From: Nocardioides sp. BGMRC 2183
GTDB lineage: Bacteria; Actinomycetota; Actinomycetes; Propionibacteriales; Nocardioidaceae
DNA length: 64,000 bases
Direction of reading: 5' to 3'
Assembly (NCBI GenBank): GCA_008123405.1
Contig: VSSA01000015.1
Location: 37,788-101,787 of the forward strand
Part shown: one piece after another, positions 47,855 through 58,866 of the stretch
Position numbering within the stretch: position 1 is the first letter of the stretch
How the letters are laid out: every line of letters starts with the position of its first letter
The notes under the pieces: model-generated
The model's input: only the letters and a program-made list of their open reading frames with translations
Told to the model about the DNA's origin: nothing
Database searches by the model: none
Program-made: the position numbers and the translations under genes

Positions 47855-49057
47855 ATGTCCCAGACCGCCAACCCGAGCGTCATCGTCGCCGGTGCGCGTA
47901 CCCCGATCGGCCGCCTGCTCGGCGGCCTGAAGACCCTCTCGGCCGCTGACCTCGGCGGGGTGGCGATCAAGGGTGCGCTGGAGAAGGCTGGTGTCACCGG
48001 AGAGCAGGTCGACTACCTGATCATGGGCCAGGTGATTCTGGCAGGAGCCGGCCAGAACCCGGCGCGTACCGCCGGCATTGCGGCCGGGCTCCCGCTGAGC
48101 CTTCCGTCGATCACCATCAACAAGGTCTGCCTCTCCGGCCTCAACGCGATCGCCACCGCGGACCAGATGATCCGCGCCGGCGAGGCCGAGATCATCGTGG
48201 CCGGCGGCATGGAGTCGATGACCCAGGCGCCGCACTTCCTGCCGAAGTCCCGCGAGGGCGTCAAGTTCGGCGACACCAAGCTGGTCGACTCGATGGCGTA
48301 CGACGCCCTCTACGACCAGGCCACCCAGCAGGCGATGGGCGGCCTGACCGAGCAGGTCAACGCCGAGGGCACCGCGCTGAGCCGCGAGGAGCAGGACGCC
48401 TTCGCCGCCGCGTCGCACCAGAAGGCGGCAGCTGCGTGGAAGAACGGTGTCTTCGACGACGAGGTCGTCCCGGTCACCATCCCGCAGCGCAAGGGTGACC
48501 CGGTGGTCGTCTCCAGCGATGAGGGCGTGCGCGGCGACACCACCGCCGAGTCGTTGGGCAAGCTGCCCCCGGCGTTCGCCAAGTCCGGCACCATCACTGC
48601 CGGGTCGGCCTCCCAGATCTCCGACGGTGCCTGCGCGGTCGTCGTGATGAGCAAGGCCAAGGCCGAGGAGCTCGGGCTGACCTGGCTGGCCGAGATCGGT
48701 GCGCACGGCATGGTCGCCGGCCCCGACTCCAGCCTGCAGCTGCAGCCGGCCAACGCGACCGCCAAGGCGTGCGAGAAGGAGGGGATCGCCCCCGCCGACC
48801 TCGACCTGGTCGAGTTCAACGAGGCGTTCGCCGCAGTCGGAATCGAGTCCGCCCGTGCGCTGGACCTCCCTGACGAGAAGGTCAACGTCAACGGCGGCGC
48901 CATCGCGCTGGGCCACCCGGTCGGTATGTCCGGCGCCCGGGTCGTGTTGCACCTCGCGCTCGAGCTGCAGCGTCGTGGTGGTGGAACGGGCGCGGCCGCA
49001 CTGTGCGGCGGCGGCGGCCAGGGCGACGCCCTGATCGTGCGCGTGCCGGCATCCTGA
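47855..49057 (+). CDS. Acetyl-CoA C-acetyltransferase (thiolase)
   Basis: The enzyme condenses two acetyl-CoA to acetoacetyl-CoA or cleaves it. The 400-residue protein has the nucleophile Cys92 in [26 protein letters not shown], the His in [17 protein letters not shown] and the second Cys in [22 protein letters not shown] precedes the ATG. Biosynthetic direction is likely, as the pathway genes around it start from acetyl-CoA. meaB follows after ten bases. Confidence 0.95.
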   Translation: MSQTANPSVIVAGARTPIGRLLGGLKTLSAADLGGVAIKGALEKAGVTGEQVDYLIMGQVILAGAGQNPARTAGIAAGLPLSLPSITINKVCLSGLNAIATADQMIRAGEAEIIVAGGMESMTQAPHFLPKSREGVKFGDTKLVDSMAYDALYDQATQQAMGGLTEQVNAEGTALSREEQDAFAAASHQKAAAAWKNGVFDDEVVPVTIPQRKGDPVVVSSDEGVRGDTTAESLGKLPPAFAKSGTITAGSASQISDGACAVVVMSKAKAEELGLTWLAEIGAHGMVAGPDSSLQLQPANATAKACEKEGIAPADLDLVEFNEAFAAVGIESARALDLPDEKVNVNGGAIALGHPVGMSGARVVLHLALELQRRGGGTGAAALCGGGGQGDALIVRVPAS

Positions 49058-49067
49058 GCCGAGCTGC

Positions 49068-50051
49068 ATGACACCCAGCACCACTGGTGGCGGCCGTCGC
49101 GGACTCACCGCGGCGGCCGTTCCCGATCTGGTGGCGGCCGCCCGCGACGGACAGTCCCGGGCGGTCGGCCGTCTGCTGAGTCTGGTCGAGGACGAGTCGC
49201 CACTGCTCCCGGAGGTGATGCGCGCGCTCGCTCCCCATGTCGGGCACGCTCGGATTGTCGGTCTCACCGGCGCACCCGGCGTCGGCAAGTCGACCTCCAC
49301 CAACGCCTTGGTCGCCGAGCTGCGCCGCCGCGGGGACAGGGCGGCGGTGCTCGCGATCGATCCGTCCTCGCCGTTCTCCGGTGGCGCCCTGCTCGGCGAC
49401 AGGATCCGGATGACAGACCATGCCGGGGATCCGGGCGTCTTCATCCGCTCGATGGCCGCCCGGGGGCATCTCGGTGGTCTCTCCTGGACCGCCCCCCAGG
49501 CGATGCGGGTCCTCGACGGCGTCGGCTTCGACGTAGTGCTGGTCGAGACCGTGGGGGTCGGGCAGAGCGAGGTGGAGATCGCTGGGCACGCTGACACGAC
49601 GATCGTGCTGCTGGCGCCCGGCATGGGCGACGGCATCCAGGCCGCGAAGGCGGGGATCCTGGAGGTCGGCGACCTCTATGTGGTCAACAAGGCCGATCGT
49701 GACGGTGCCACCAAGGTACGCCGCGACCTGCGCGCCATGCTCGCGCTTGCCGAGCGTCCTGAGCATGTCTGGCGGCCGCCGGTGCTGCTGACCACTGCCG
49801 CTACCGCCGACGGCGTGCCGGCGGTGGCCGACGCACTGGGCGAGCACCGCGCATGGCTGGAGTCCAGCGGTGAGTTGGAACGGCGCCGGGTCCGGCGGGT
49901 CCGGGACGAGATCGAGGCGGTCGCGCTCGGCGCGCTGCGCCGCCGCTGGGAGTCGGTCGGTGCTGGGGGTCGGCTCGAGGAGTTGGCGCGCGCGGTGGTC
50001 GCGGGGGAGACCGACCCTTACGCCGCCGCTGAGAGCCTGCTCCCGGGGTGA
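49068..50051 (+). CDS. meaB: MeaB/ArgK-type GTPase, mutase chaperone
   Basis: This G3E-family GTPase protects and reloads B12-dependent acyl-CoA mutases. The 327-residue protein has the P-loop GLTGAPGVGKST (68-76 region), AIDPSSPFSGGALLGDRIRM, FIRSMAARGHLGGLS, VLVETVGVGQSEVEIA and the base-specificity motif VVNKADRDG. It shares a transcript with the thiolase. Its client here is presumably the ethylmalonyl-CoA mutase, and methylmalonyl-CoA mutase elsewhere in the genome. Confidence 0.95.
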   Translation: MTPSTTGGGRRGLTAAAVPDLVAAARDGQSRAVGRLLSLVEDESPLLPEVMRALAPHVGHARIVGLTGAPGVGKSTSTNALVAELRRRGDRAAVLAIDPSSPFSGGALLGDRIRMTDHAGDPGVFIRSMAARGHLGGLSWTAPQAMRVLDGVGFDVVLVETVGVGQSEVEIAGHADTTIVLLAPGMGDGIQAAKAGILEVGDLYVVNKADRDGATKVRRDLRAMLALAERPEHVWRPPVLLTTAATADGVPAVADALGEHRAWLESSGELERRRVRRVRDEIEAVALGALRRRWESVGAGGRLEELARAVVAGETDPYAAAESLLPG

Positions 50052-50093
50052 CGCACCCCCGGGGTGTCGGCCCTCGCGCGTAGCGTGGCGAGC

Positions 50094-50507
50094 ATGGCCA
50101 CGCTGCACGACGTACGCCGCATCGCCACGGCGCTGCCCGAGGTGACGGAGAAGGCTGCCTGGGGCAATCAGATGTGGCGGGTCAAGGACCGTGGCTTCGT
50201 CTGGGAGCGTCCCTTGGGCAAGAAGGACGTCGCCGACCTGGAGGCACTGGGAGAGCCGGTGCCCGAGGGAGAGCTGATCGGCGTGCGGGTGGCGGACGAG
50301 GCGGACAAGCAGGCACTGCTCGCCAGCGAGCCGGACATCTTCCTGACGATCCCGCACTTCGACGGGTACACGGCAGTGCTGGTCCGCCTCGACGCCATCG
50401 GCGCCGCCGAGCTGGAGGAGCTCATCGTCGAGGCGTGGCTGCTCAAGGCGCCGAAGCGACTGGCCACTGCCTTCCTCGATGCCCGCCCGGACGATGCCGT
50501 CGACTGA
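50094..50507 (+). CDS. YjbR/MmcQ family DNA-binding-like protein
   Basis: The 137-residue protein has the YjbR (CyaY-like) fold signature: ATLHDVRRIATALPEVTEK, WGNQMWRVKDRGFVW, then PDIFLTIPHFDGYTAVLVRL. Function is unknown. TAGCGT ends 7 nt before the ATG at 50094, with no ribosome binding site. It is separated from meaB by 42 bp. Confidence 0.85.
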   Translation: MATLHDVRRIATALPEVTEKAAWGNQMWRVKDRGFVWERPLGKKDVADLEALGEPVPEGELIGVRVADEADKQALLASEPDIFLTIPHFDGYTAVLVRLDAIGAAELEELIVEAWLLKAPKRLATAFLDARPDDAVD

Positions 50508-50540
50508 GTGATCGAGCGCGCAACTGAGAGGATGCGCGGC

Positions 50541-51650
50541 GTGAGAGACGTCGTCATCCTCGGCTCGACCGGATCGATCGGCACCCAAGCCCTCGATCTG
50601 GTCCGCAGCAACCCCGATCGCTTCCGGGTGGTCGGCCTGACCGCCGGCGGCGGCAACCCGGACCTGTTCGCTGCCCAGGTCGCCGAGTTCGCTCCCGGTT
50701 TCCACGGTCTGGGTGAGGAGGCCAGCGTCGAGGCGGCGCAGGTTGAGGCCGACGTGGTCCTCAACGGCATCACCGGTGCCGTCGGGCTACGCCCGACCTT
50801 GGCGGCACTGGAGGCAGGCACCACCCTCGCCCTGGCCAACAAGGAGTCGCTCGTGATGGGCGGACCTCTGGTGTTGGAGCGCGCCGCGCCTGGCCAGATC
50901 GTGCCGGTCGACTCCGAGCACAGCGCGCTCGCCCAGTGCCTGCGTGGCGGCACCTCCGACGAGGTACGACGCCTGGTGCTCACCGCGAGCGGCGGACCGT
51001 TCCGGGGCCGATCCCGAGGCGAGCTCGCCTCGGTCACCCCGGAGCAGGCGATGGCCCACCCGACCTGGGACATGGGGCCGGTGATCACGATCAACTCCGC
51101 GACCCTGGTCAACAAGGGCCTGGAGGTGATCGAGGCGCACCTGCTCTTCGGCATCCCCTATGACCGGATCGAGGTCGTGGTCCATCCCACCAGCGTCGTG
51201 CACTCCATGGTCGAGTTCGTCGACGGATCGACGCTGGTGCAGGCCAGCCTCCCGACGATGCTGATCCCGATCGCGCTCGGCCTGGCCTGGCCCGACCGGG
51301 TCCCCGACGCGGCCCCTGCGGTGGACTGGACCCGCGCCGAGACCTGGGAGTTCCACCCGCTCGACGACGACGCGTTCCCGGCGGTCGCCCTGGCGCGTGA
51401 GGCCGGCCGCCGCGGCGCGAGCGCCCCCGCGGTCTACAACGCGGCGAACGAGGTCTGCGTCGCGGCCTTCCGCGACGGAGCGCTCGACTTCTCCGGGATC
51501 GTCGATGTCGTCGCGGACGTGGTGACGGCCCACGACGTACCCTCGGAGGAGGAGCTCACCCTGGAGGGTGTGCTGGCCGCCGACCGGTGGGCGCGGGAGA
51601 CCGCGACCACCCTGATCCAGCAGCGTAAGAACGTCGAGGAAGACCGATGA
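50541..51650 (+). CDS. dxr: 1-deoxy-D-xylulose-5-phosphate reductoisomerase
   Basis: Dxr makes MEP in the non-mevalonate isoprenoid pathway. The 369-residue protein has an NADPH loop [43 protein letters not shown] and GGPFRGRSR, the flexible loop with [19 protein letters not shown] and [18 protein letters not shown] at 50526-50531 best fits the GTG at 50541; ATG 50532 and GTG 50508 are in frame. ATGA overlap with rseP; ispG of the same pathway follows. Confidence 0.95.
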   Translation: MRDVVILGSTGSIGTQALDLVRSNPDRFRVVGLTAGGGNPDLFAAQVAEFAPGFHGLGEEASVEAAQVEADVVLNGITGAVGLRPTLAALEAGTTLALANKESLVMGGPLVLERAAPGQIVPVDSEHSALAQCLRGGTSDEVRRLVLTASGGPFRGRSRGELASVTPEQAMAHPTWDMGPVITINSATLVNKGLEVIEAHLLFGIPYDRIEVVVHPTSVVHSMVEFVDGSTLVQASLPTMLIPIALGLAWPDRVPDAAPAVDWTRAETWEFHPLDDDAFPAVALAREAGRRGASAPAVYNAANEVCVAAFRDGALDFSGIVDVVADVVTAHDVPSEEELTLEGVLAADRWARETATTLIQQRKNVEEDR

Positions 51651-53020
51651 CCGTCCTGCTCTACATCCTCGGTGTGGTCGTTTTCGTGCTCGCGATCCTG
51701 ATCTCGATCGGCCTGCACGAGCTGGGTCACATGATCCCGGCGAAGCGGTTCGGGGCGAAGGTCACCCAGTACTTCATCGGCTTCGGCCCCACCGTCTGGT
51801 CCAAGCAGGTGGGGGAGACCGAGTACGGGATGAAGGCGATCCCGCTCGGCGGCTACGTGAAGATCGTCGGGATGCTCCCACCGGGCGCCCGCGAGCTGGC
51901 CGACGAGGTGGAGGAGATCCGTGACGCTGACGGCACGGTGGTGGAGCATGCCGTCAAGGTGCGCAAGTCCAACACCGGCCTGTTCACCCAGCTGATCTCC
52001 GACGCCCGGGCGGCCGAATGGGAGCTGGTCCGGCCCGAGGACCACGATCGCCTCTTCTACAAGCTGCCGTGGTGGAAGAAGGTCATCGTGATGGCCGGTG
52101 GTCCCACGGTGAACATTCTGATCGCGTTCTTCATCTTCACCGGCGTCTTTGCCACCTACGGCAACCCCGGCGACCCCACGATCGAGACCACGGTCGCCGA
52201 GGTGCAGGGATGCATCGTGCCGCCGGAGGAGGACGGTCGCGCCTGCACCGCCGAGGAGCTGGCGAACGAGCCGGCACCGGCCGCGGAGGCAGGTATCGAG
52301 GTCGGCGACGAGTTCGTCTCGTTCAACGGCGTCCCGGTCACCGACTGGCGTCAGCTGCAGGGCCTGATCCGGGACAACGGTGACGAGAAGGCCACCGTCG
52401 TCGTCGAGCGTGACGGCGAGCAGGTCACCCTCGAGACCCGCACCACGGTGACGCCGCGGTTCCTCACCGCCGAGGACGAGGAGCCGCAGCCGGTCGGATT
52501 CCTCGGCGTGCGCCCGGAAGCCCATCCGACCACCGGCGGGCCGCTCTACACCGTGGATCAGATGGGCACGATGACCGTCGACGTCCTGCAGTCGCTGGCG
52601 ACACTGCCGGCGAAGGTGTGGGACGTGGCGCAGGCGATCGTCGGCCTCGAGGAGCGCGATCCGGAGGGACCGGTCAGCATCGTCGGCGGCGGCCGGATCG
52701 CCGGCGAGACCGCCTCGCACCAGGAGATCGAGGTCACCGACAAGGTTGTCTCGCTGCTGCTGCTGATCGCCGGCTTCAACTTCTTCATCGGGATGTTCAA
52801 CTTCATCCCGCTGCTGCCGCTGGACGGCGGCCACATCGCCAGCGCCCTGTGGGAGGGCGCACGTCGCGGCATCGCGCGGCTGCGTCGCCGCCCGGACCCG
52901 GGCTACGTCGACGCGGCCAAACTGCTCCCCGTCGCCTATGTGGTGGGCATGGTGATCATGGTGTTCGGTGTGATCCTGATCGTCGGTGACGTGGTGGTCC
53001 CGGTCAGCCTCGACGGCTGA
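51647..53020 (+). CDS. rseP: Site-2 (RseP/Rip1-type) intramembrane metalloprotease
   Basis: The protease cuts membrane-bound regulators such as anti-sigma factors. The 457-residue membrane protein has HELGH in the first helix (His24), a central PDZ domain (about 210-280, [18 protein letters not shown]), and the third zinc ligand region [12 protein letters not shown] near residue 390. A segment with [20 protein letters not shown] inserts two cysteines before the PDZ domain. Translationally coupled to dxr; the dxr-rip1-ispG order is the same in mycobacteria. Confidence 0.94.
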   Translation: MTVLLYILGVVVFVLAILISIGLHELGHMIPAKRFGAKVTQYFIGFGPTVWSKQVGETEYGMKAIPLGGYVKIVGMLPPGARELADEVEEIRDADGTVVEHAVKVRKSNTGLFTQLISDARAAEWELVRPEDHDRLFYKLPWWKKVIVMAGGPTVNILIAFFIFTGVFATYGNPGDPTIETTVAEVQGCIVPPEEDGRACTAEELANEPAPAAEAGIEVGDEFVSFNGVPVTDWRQLQGLIRDNGDEKATVVVERDGEQVTLETRTTVTPRFLTAEDEEPQPVGFLGVRPEAHPTTGGPLYTVDQMGTMTVDVLQSLATLPAKVWDVAQAIVGLEERDPEGPVSIVGGGRIAGETASHQEIEVTDKVVSLLLLIAGFNFFIGMFNFIPLLPLDGGHIASALWEGARRGIARLRRRPDPGYVDAAKLLPVAYVVGMVIMVFGVILIVGDVVVPVSLDG

Positions 53021-53102
53021 GGTCGGCAAGGAGACTCTCGGGGTCGAGCACGGCGCGCCGTCGAGTCGTGGTCGCATCGCGTGCCCGACTACGCTGGCGG
53101 CC

Positions 53103-54263
53103 ATGAGCACCACCACTCCGATCAGTCTCGGGATGCCCTCGGCGCCGGCGCCAGTGCTGGCCGCCCGGCGCCCGACCCGTCAGATCCAGGTCGGCAAGGT
53201 GGGAGTGGGCAGCGACCACCCGATCTCGGTGCAGTCGATGACCACGACGCTCACTTCCGACGTCAACGCCACCCTGCAGCAGATCGCCGAGCTCACCGCC
53301 TCCGGCTGCGACATCGTCCGCGTCGCCTGCCCGAGCGCTGACGACGCCGAGGCGCTGCCGGCGATCGCGCAGAAGGCGCAGATCCCGGTGATCGCCGACA
53401 TCCACTTCCAGCCGAAGTACGTCTTCGCCGCGATCGAGGCGGGCTGTGCCGCCGTGCGGGTGAACCCGGGCAACATCAAGAAGTTCGACGACCAGGTCAA
53501 GGAGATCGCGAAGGCGGCGGCCGATCACGGCACCTCGATCCGGATCGGCGTCAACGCCGGCTCCCTGGACAAGCGCTTGCTGGAGAAGTACGGCAAGGCC
53601 ACGCCGGAAGCTCTGGTCGAGTCGGCGATGTGGGAGGCGAGCCTCTTCGAGGAGCACGGCTTCCGCGACTTCAAGATCTCGGTCAAGCACAACGACCCAG
53701 TCGTCATGGTCCGCGCCTACGAGCTGTTGGCCGAGGCCGGCGACTGGCCGCTGCACCTGGGAGTCACCGAGGCCGGACCCGCGTTCCAGGGCACGATCAA
53801 GTCGGCCACCGCCTTCGGCGCGCTGCTCTCCCGCGGCATCGGCGACACCATCCGCGTCTCGCTGTCGGCGCCGCCGGTGGAGGAGGTCAAGGTCGGCATC
53901 CAGATCCTGGAGAGCCTCAACCTCAAGCCGCGGCGACTCGAGATCGTCTCCTGCCCGTCCTGCGGCCGCGCGCAGGTGGACGTCTACAAGCTGGCCGACG
54001 AGGTCACCGCCGGGTTGGACGGCCTCGAGGTCCCGCTCCGCGTGGCCGTGATGGGCTGCGTGGTGAACGGACCGGGCGAGGCGCGCGAGGCGGACCTTGG
54101 CGTGGCCTCGGGCAACGGCAAGGGCCAGATCTTCGTCAAGGGCGAGGTGATCAAGACGGTGCCGGAGTCCAAGATCGTGGAGACCCTGATCGAGGAGGCG
54201 ATGCGGATCGCCGAGTCGATGGAGCCTGTCGAAGGCGGTGTCGCGGAGGTCAGCGTCGGCTGA
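53103..54263 (+). CDS. ispG: 4-hydroxy-3-methylbut-2-enyl diphosphate synthase (IspG/GcpE)
   Basis: This Fe-S enzyme of the MEP pathway makes HMBPP. The 386-residue protein has the TIM-barrel start [39 protein letters not shown] and the [4Fe-4S] cysteines in [12 protein letters not shown] (near 283) and [10 protein letters not shown] (near 318). TACGCT ends 7 nt before the ATG at 53103, suggesting its own leaderless promoter besides read-through from rseP. Confidence 0.96.
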   Translation: MSTTTPISLGMPSAPAPVLAARRPTRQIQVGKVGVGSDHPISVQSMTTTLTSDVNATLQQIAELTASGCDIVRVACPSADDAEALPAIAQKAQIPVIADIHFQPKYVFAAIEAGCAAVRVNPGNIKKFDDQVKEIAKAAADHGTSIRIGVNAGSLDKRLLEKYGKATPEALVESAMWEASLFEEHGFRDFKISVKHNDPVVMVRAYELLAEAGDWPLHLGVTEAGPAFQGTIKSATAFGALLSRGIGDTIRVSLSAPPVEEVKVGIQILESLNLKPRRLEIVSCPSCGRAQVDVYKLADEVTAGLDGLEVPLRVAVMGCVVNGPGEAREADLGVASGNGKGQIFVKGEVIKTVPESKIVETLIEEAMRIAESMEPVEGGVAEVSVG

Positions 54264-54323
54264 CGTCCGCGGGCGGCTCGGACCCAGCACTCCCAGAGGC
54301 TCGTGATCTCGTAGGCTCAGGCC

Positions 54324-55169
54324 GTGCTGTCCACCCGCCGCGGCATCCGCACCCTGAGCAGTGCGGACCTGGGGGCCTTCGTCGAGCTCGCCGAGCGTGA
54401 GCCGGTCGTCAACGTCTTCGCGCTGCACCGGGCCCGCACCACCAACCTCGAGCCGCGCTGGCTCGGCGGTGAGATGTGGGGTCGGTACGACGGCGGCGAG
54501 CTGGTCGCGGCGTGCCACGTGGCTGCCAACCTGGTGCCGGTCTGCGCCGACCCGGAGTCGGCGGTCGCCTTCGCCGAACGGGCGTTGACCCGGCGTCGTA
54601 CGGTGTCGACGATCGTGGGGCCGCAGGAGGCCGTGCGCCCGCTGTGGGAACGGGTCGGCCCGGTCTGGGGCAACCCGCGCGAGGTCCGTTGGGACCAGCG
54701 CCACCTGGAGATCGCTCGGGCCAGTGAGGTCGCGCCCGACCCCGAGGTCCGGCCGACGGTCCGCGCTGACCTGAATGTCCTGTATCCCGCCTGCGTGGCG
54801 ATGTACACCGAGGAGGTCGGGGTCTCACCGGAGGCCGGCGGCGCCGGTGATCTGTACCGGACCCGGGTGGCGCAGCTGATCGGCCGAGGCATGTCGTTCG
54901 CACGCTTCGAGCGCGGCGAGGTGGTGTTCAAGGCAGAGGTGGCCTGCGCCACCGCAGCGGCCGCTCAGATCCAGGGGGTCTGGGTGCCGCCTGAGCGGCG
55001 CGGTGAGGGGCTGGCGGTGGCGGGGATGGCGGCAGTGATCGATCACGTCCGAGCGCAGATCGCGCCCGTGGTGAGCCTCTACGTCAACGACTGGAATCTC
55101 GCGGCGCGCGCGGTCTACGAGCGGGTCGGATTCGCCGAGACCGACCGCTTCGCGACCGTGATGTTCTGA
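54324..55169 (+). CDS. GNAT-family N-acetyltransferase with N-terminal DUF4081-type domain
   Basis: The 281-residue protein from the GTG at 54324 has a C-terminal GNAT domain ([20 protein letters not shown], the acetyl-CoA loop, then [19 protein letters not shown]). The N-terminal half resembles the DUF4081 domain of Rv2867c, which lies next to ispG in mycobacteria. Substrate unknown. TAGGCT ends 6 nt before the GTG. Confidence 0.87.
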   Translation: MLSTRRGIRTLSSADLGAFVELAEREPVVNVFALHRARTTNLEPRWLGGEMWGRYDGGELVAACHVAANLVPVCADPESAVAFAERALTRRRTVSTIVGPQEAVRPLWERVGPVWGNPREVRWDQRHLEIARASEVAPDPEVRPTVRADLNVLYPACVAMYTEEVGVSPEAGGAGDLYRTRVAQLIGRGMSFARFERGEVVFKAEVACATAAAAQIQGVWVPPERRGEGLAVAGMAAVIDHVRAQIAPVVSLYVNDWNLAARAVYERVGFAETDRFATVMF

Positions 55170-55212
55170 GGGGGCGGCGCCGCCTGCCTGCGGGACCTCT
55201 AACCTTGCCGTC

Positions 55213-57009
55213 ATGAGTGAGCGCGTGGCCCGCATGTCGTCCCTGTTCGTCCGCACCCTGCGGGAGGACCCGGCCGACGCCGAGGTGCCCAGCCACCGGC
55301 TGCTGGTCCGGGCCGGCTACATCCGCCGCGCCGCGCCGGGCATCTACACCTGGCTGCCGCTGGGCCTGAAGGTGCTGCGCCGGATCGAGAGCATCATCCG
55401 CGAGGAGATGGCGGCGATCGGCGCGCAGGAGGTCGCCTTCCCCGCACTACTGCCGCGCGAGCCCTACGAGGCGAGCGGACGCTGGGCAGAGTACGGCGAC
55501 AACCTCTTCCGGCTTCACGACCGCAAGGGCGCCGACTACTTGCTCGGCCCGACCCACGAGGAGATGTTCACCCTCCTGGTCAAGGACCTCTACGGCTCGT
55601 ACAAGGACCTGCCGCTCTCGATCTACCAGATCCAGAACAAGTACCGCGACGAGGCACGGCCCCGTGCCGGCCTGCTGCGCGGGCGCGAGTTCGTGATGAA
55701 GGACTCCTACTCCTTCGACGTCGACGACGCCGGCCTGGAGCGCAGCTACGCCGCGCACCGGGCGGCCTACGTGCGGATCTTCGACCGGCTCGGCTTCGAC
55801 TACGTCGTGGTGCAGGCCACGTCAGGGGCGATGGGCGGCTCCGCGTCCGAGGAGTTCCTGGCCAAGGCGGAGGTCGGCGAGGACACCTACGTGCGCTGCA
55901 CCGTGTGCGACTACGCCGCCAACGTGGAGGCGGTCGCGGTGCCCGCGCCCGCCGCGGCGTCGTACGACGCGCTGCCGGCCGCGCACGCCGAGCAGACGCC
56001 TGCCACGCCGACCATCGCCACGCTGGTCGACCACCTCAACGAGAAGTACCCGCGTGCAGACCGTGCCTGGACCGCCGCGGACACGCTGAAGAACGTCCTG
56101 GTCGTGCTGGTCCACCCCGACGGCACTCGCGAGCCGCTCGCGATCGGTCTGCCCGGGGACCGCGAGGTCGACGTGAAGCGGCTGGAGGGCCAGCTCGAGC
56201 CGATCGCGGTGGAGCCGATGGACGACGCCGAGCTGCGCAAGCATCCGGCACTGGTCAAGGGCTACATCGGACCGGAGGCGCTCGGCGAGGAGTCGGCCAG
56301 CGGCATCCGTTTCCTGGTGGACCCCCGCGTGGTCACCGGCACCGCCTGGGTGACCGGGGCGAACGTCGACGGCAGCCACGTGATCGACCTGGTGGCCGGA
56401 CGTGACTTCACGCCCGACGGCACCATCGAGGCGGCCGAGGTGCGCGATGGCGACGCCTGCCCGCGCTGCGCCGCGGAGGGTCGCGACGGGACCTTGGCGT
56501 CCGCCCGCGGCATCGAGATGGGCCACGTCTTCCAGCTCGGCCGCAAGTACGCAGAGGCGCTGGACCTGAAGGTGCTCGACGAGAACGGCAAGCTGGTCAC
56601 CGTCACCATGGGCTCCTATGGCGTCGGCGTGACCCGGGCCGTAGCGGCGATCGCGGAGGACACGCTCGACGAGATCGGTCTGTGCTGGCCGCGCAACGTC
56701 GCGCCCTACGACCTGCACGTCGTGGCCACCGGCAAGGATCCGGCGGTCTTCGAGGCCGCCGAGAAGCTGGTCGCAGACCTGGCCGCGTCGGGGCTCGACG
56801 TCCTCTTCGACGACCGCCCGAAGGTGAGTCCCGGCGTGAAGTTCAAGGACGCCGAGCTGATCGGCGTACCGACGATCGTGACGGTGGGTCGCGGTCTCGC
56901 CGAGGGTCAGGTCGAGGTCAAGGATCGCCGTACCGGCGAGCGCACCGACGTGGCCGTGGACGCGGCGGTGCCACACCTGGACGACCTGGTCCGCGGCCGG
57001 GCAGGCTGA
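55213..57009 (+). CDS. proS: Prolyl-tRNA synthetase (bacterial type)
   Basis: This class II synthetase has 598 residues. Motif 1 region [18 protein letters not shown], motif 2 [21 protein letters not shown], then the INS editing domain (about 225-410, with [12 protein letters not shown]). Motif 3 follows with [17 protein letters not shown] and the C-terminal anticodon domain. The editing insertion marks the bacterial form that clears Ala-tRNA-Pro. TAACCT ends 7 nt before the ATG, so it is probably leaderless. Confidence 0.96.
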   Translation: MSERVARMSSLFVRTLREDPADAEVPSHRLLVRAGYIRRAAPGIYTWLPLGLKVLRRIESIIREEMAAIGAQEVAFPALLPREPYEASGRWAEYGDNLFRLHDRKGADYLLGPTHEEMFTLLVKDLYGSYKDLPLSIYQIQNKYRDEARPRAGLLRGREFVMKDSYSFDVDDAGLERSYAAHRAAYVRIFDRLGFDYVVVQATSGAMGGSASEEFLAKAEVGEDTYVRCTVCDYAANVEAVAVPAPAAASYDALPAAHAEQTPATPTIATLVDHLNEKYPRADRAWTAADTLKNVLVVLVHPDGTREPLAIGLPGDREVDVKRLEGQLEPIAVEPMDDAELRKHPALVKGYIGPEALGEESASGIRFLVDPRVVTGTAWVTGANVDGSHVIDLVAGRDFTPDGTIEAAEVRDGDACPRCAAEGRDGTLASARGIEMGHVFQLGRKYAEALDLKVLDENGKLVTVTMGSYGVGVTRAVAAIAEDTLDEIGLCWPRNVAPYDLHVVATGKDPAVFEAAEKLVADLAASGLDVLFDDRPKVSPGVKFKDAELIGVPTIVTVGRGLAEGQVEVKDRRTGERTDVAVDAAVPHLDDLVRGRAG

Positions 57010-57047
57010 GAGCCGCGGGCGGACGAGACGAGCGGGGGAGGCCACCC

Positions 57048-58553
57048 ATGGACCGTGTGACCTGCCCCGTGCTCGGCGCCCGGCGGACGAGCGCCGCGGA
57101 GGCCGCCGCCCTGATCCGGCCCGACGACGTGGTCGGGATCAGCGGCTTCACCGGGGCCGGATTCCCCAAGGCGGTCCCGGGCGCACTGGCACGCCGGATC
57201 CGAGAGGCGCACGAGCGGGGCGAGGAGTTCCGGATCGGCCTCTGGTCGGGTGCCTCGACCGGCCCCGAGGTCGACGGTGCCCTGGCCCAGGTGGACGGTG
57301 TCAACCGCCGGCTGCCCTACAACTCCGACCCGAACCTGCGGCGCCTGATCAACGACGGCACCGTGGACTACGTCGACGTCCACCTCTCGCACGCCGCCCA
57401 ACAGGCCTGGTTCGGGTTCTACGGCCCGCTCGACGTCGCTGTGGTGGAGGTGGCGGCGATCCTGCCCAACGGACTGCTCGTCCCGGGCACCTCGCTGGGC
57501 AACAACAAGACCTGGCTGGAGCTCGCCGACCGGGTGGTGCTGGAGGTCAATCACTGGCTCCCGCGCGACTTGGAGGGCTTCCACGACGTCTACTACGGGA
57601 CTGCTCGACCTCCGCATCGGATCCCGATCCAGCTGACCCACCCGCTGCAGCGGATCGGCGATCCGTACCTGCGGGTCGACCCGGCCAAGGTGGTCGCGGT
57701 GGTCGAGACCGACGCGCCCGATCGGAACACGCCGCTCACCCCACCCGACGGTGCCTCGCGCGCAATGGCCGAGCAGCTTGTCGACTTCCTGCGGCACGAG
57801 GTGCGCGCCGGCCGGTTGCCGCCGGGGCTGCTGCCACTGCAGTCCGGCGTGGGCAACGTCGCCAACGCCGTGATGGAGGGCCTGCGCGACGCCGAGTTCG
57901 AGCACCTGACCGCCTACACCGAGGTGATCCAGGACGGTTTGCTCGACCTGCTCGATGCCGGACGAGTCACCTCGGTCTCGGCCACCTCGTTCGGCCTCTC
58001 GCCCGCGGGACAACAGCGGTTCCTCGACAACGTCGGCTCCTACAAGGGTCGGATCCTGCTCCGGAGTCAGGAGATCTCGAACCATCCCGAGCTGGTCCGC
58101 CGCCTCGGCGTGATCGCCATCAACGGCATGCTCGAGGCCGACATCTACGGCAACGTGAACTCCACCCACGTGATGGGTTCGGCGATGATGAACGGGATCG
58201 GCGGCAGCGGCGACTTCGCCCGCAACGCCTACCTGAACTTCTTCGTCTCGCCATCGACCGCCAAAGGCGGCGCCATCTCGGCGATCGTGCCGATGGTCAG
58301 CCACGTGGACCACACCGAACACGACGTCCAGGTCCTGGTCACCGAGCAGGGCCTCGCCGACCTTCGCGGCCTCTCGCCCAGCGACCGTGCCGACCGCGTG
58401 ATCGCCTCGTGCGCCCACCCCGACTTCCGGGAGCGGCTACGGGATTATGTCGACCGGGCGCGGGCGGAGCGTCCCCACGCACGCCACACCCCGCACCTGC
58501 TCGCCGAGGCGCTCGGGTGGCATCGGCGCTACCTCGAGGACGGTGCGATGTGA
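57048..58553 (+). CDS. Acetyl-CoA hydrolase / succinyl-CoA:acetate CoA-transferase family
   Basis: The 501-residue protein belongs to the Cat1/AarC class I CoA-transferases: GISGFTGAGFPKAVPGAL, LLPLQSGVGNVANAVMEGL, catalytic Glu342 in LRSQEISNHPEL and the signature GIGGSGDFARNAYLNFF. Family members exchange CoA between succinyl-CoA and acetate or hydrolyse acetyl-CoA. Sequence alone does not decide. GGGGGAGG precedes the ATG. It would link free acetate to the acetyl-CoA-using genes at 33-49 kb. Confidence 0.92.
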   Translation: MDRVTCPVLGARRTSAAEAAALIRPDDVVGISGFTGAGFPKAVPGALARRIREAHERGEEFRIGLWSGASTGPEVDGALAQVDGVNRRLPYNSDPNLRRLINDGTVDYVDVHLSHAAQQAWFGFYGPLDVAVVEVAAILPNGLLVPGTSLGNNKTWLELADRVVLEVNHWLPRDLEGFHDVYYGTARPPHRIPIQLTHPLQRIGDPYLRVDPAKVVAVVETDAPDRNTPLTPPDGASRAMAEQLVDFLRHEVRAGRLPPGLLPLQSGVGNVANAVMEGLRDAEFEHLTAYTEVIQDGLLDLLDAGRVTSVSATSFGLSPAGQQRFLDNVGSYKGRILLRSQEISNHPELVRRLGVIAINGMLEADIYGNVNSTHVMGSAMMNGIGGSGDFARNAYLNFFVSPSTAKGGAISAIVPMVSHVDHTEHDVQVLVTEQGLADLRGLSPSDRADRVIASCAHPDFRERLRDYVDRARAERPHARHTPHLLAEALGWHRRYLEDGAM

Positions 58554-58866
58554 GTGCGCTGCAGAAGTCTGCAAGCGCCCGCTGAATGCCCGTTCAAACT
58601 GCAGGTTTGTGCAGTGCACATTTCTGAGGCTCGCGCGGGGGCGACCTGGGGTGCCTCGATGTTGCATGATCGTGCATGTCGCAAACGGGGAGCCCCACCT
58701 CACCGTTGGCGATCTCAAGACCGTTGTCCCCGGTCGCCGATGGCCCGTGTGGTCTTCGGGGAACATCTCGGGAGTTCCCCGCAGGCGCGTCACACGGGTC
58801 ATCGGAGTTTTTGCGGCTGTGCGAGACAAGCCTCGGCCAAGCTCCGAGTCGATCCGGGTGCCGATC
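58554..58866. promoter_or_regulatory. Gene-free gap with three TGCA-N6-TGCA dyads
   Basis: This 313-bp gap lies between two convergent genes and looks less GC-rich than its surroundings. It holds TGCA-N6-TGCA at 58560-58573, 58600-58613 and 58663-58676, and a 13-bp palindrome TGTGCAGTGCACA at 58608-58620. Open frames across it (for example from ATG 58674 on the plus strand) show no family features or ribosome binding site. It may be the operator region of a lost or unrecognised small gene. Confidence 0.5.

Noticed and set aside
50053-50072. Terminator after meaB (CACCCC-C-GGGGTG)
   Set aside because: The stem is only six pairs with a single central base, too small to support a confident call.
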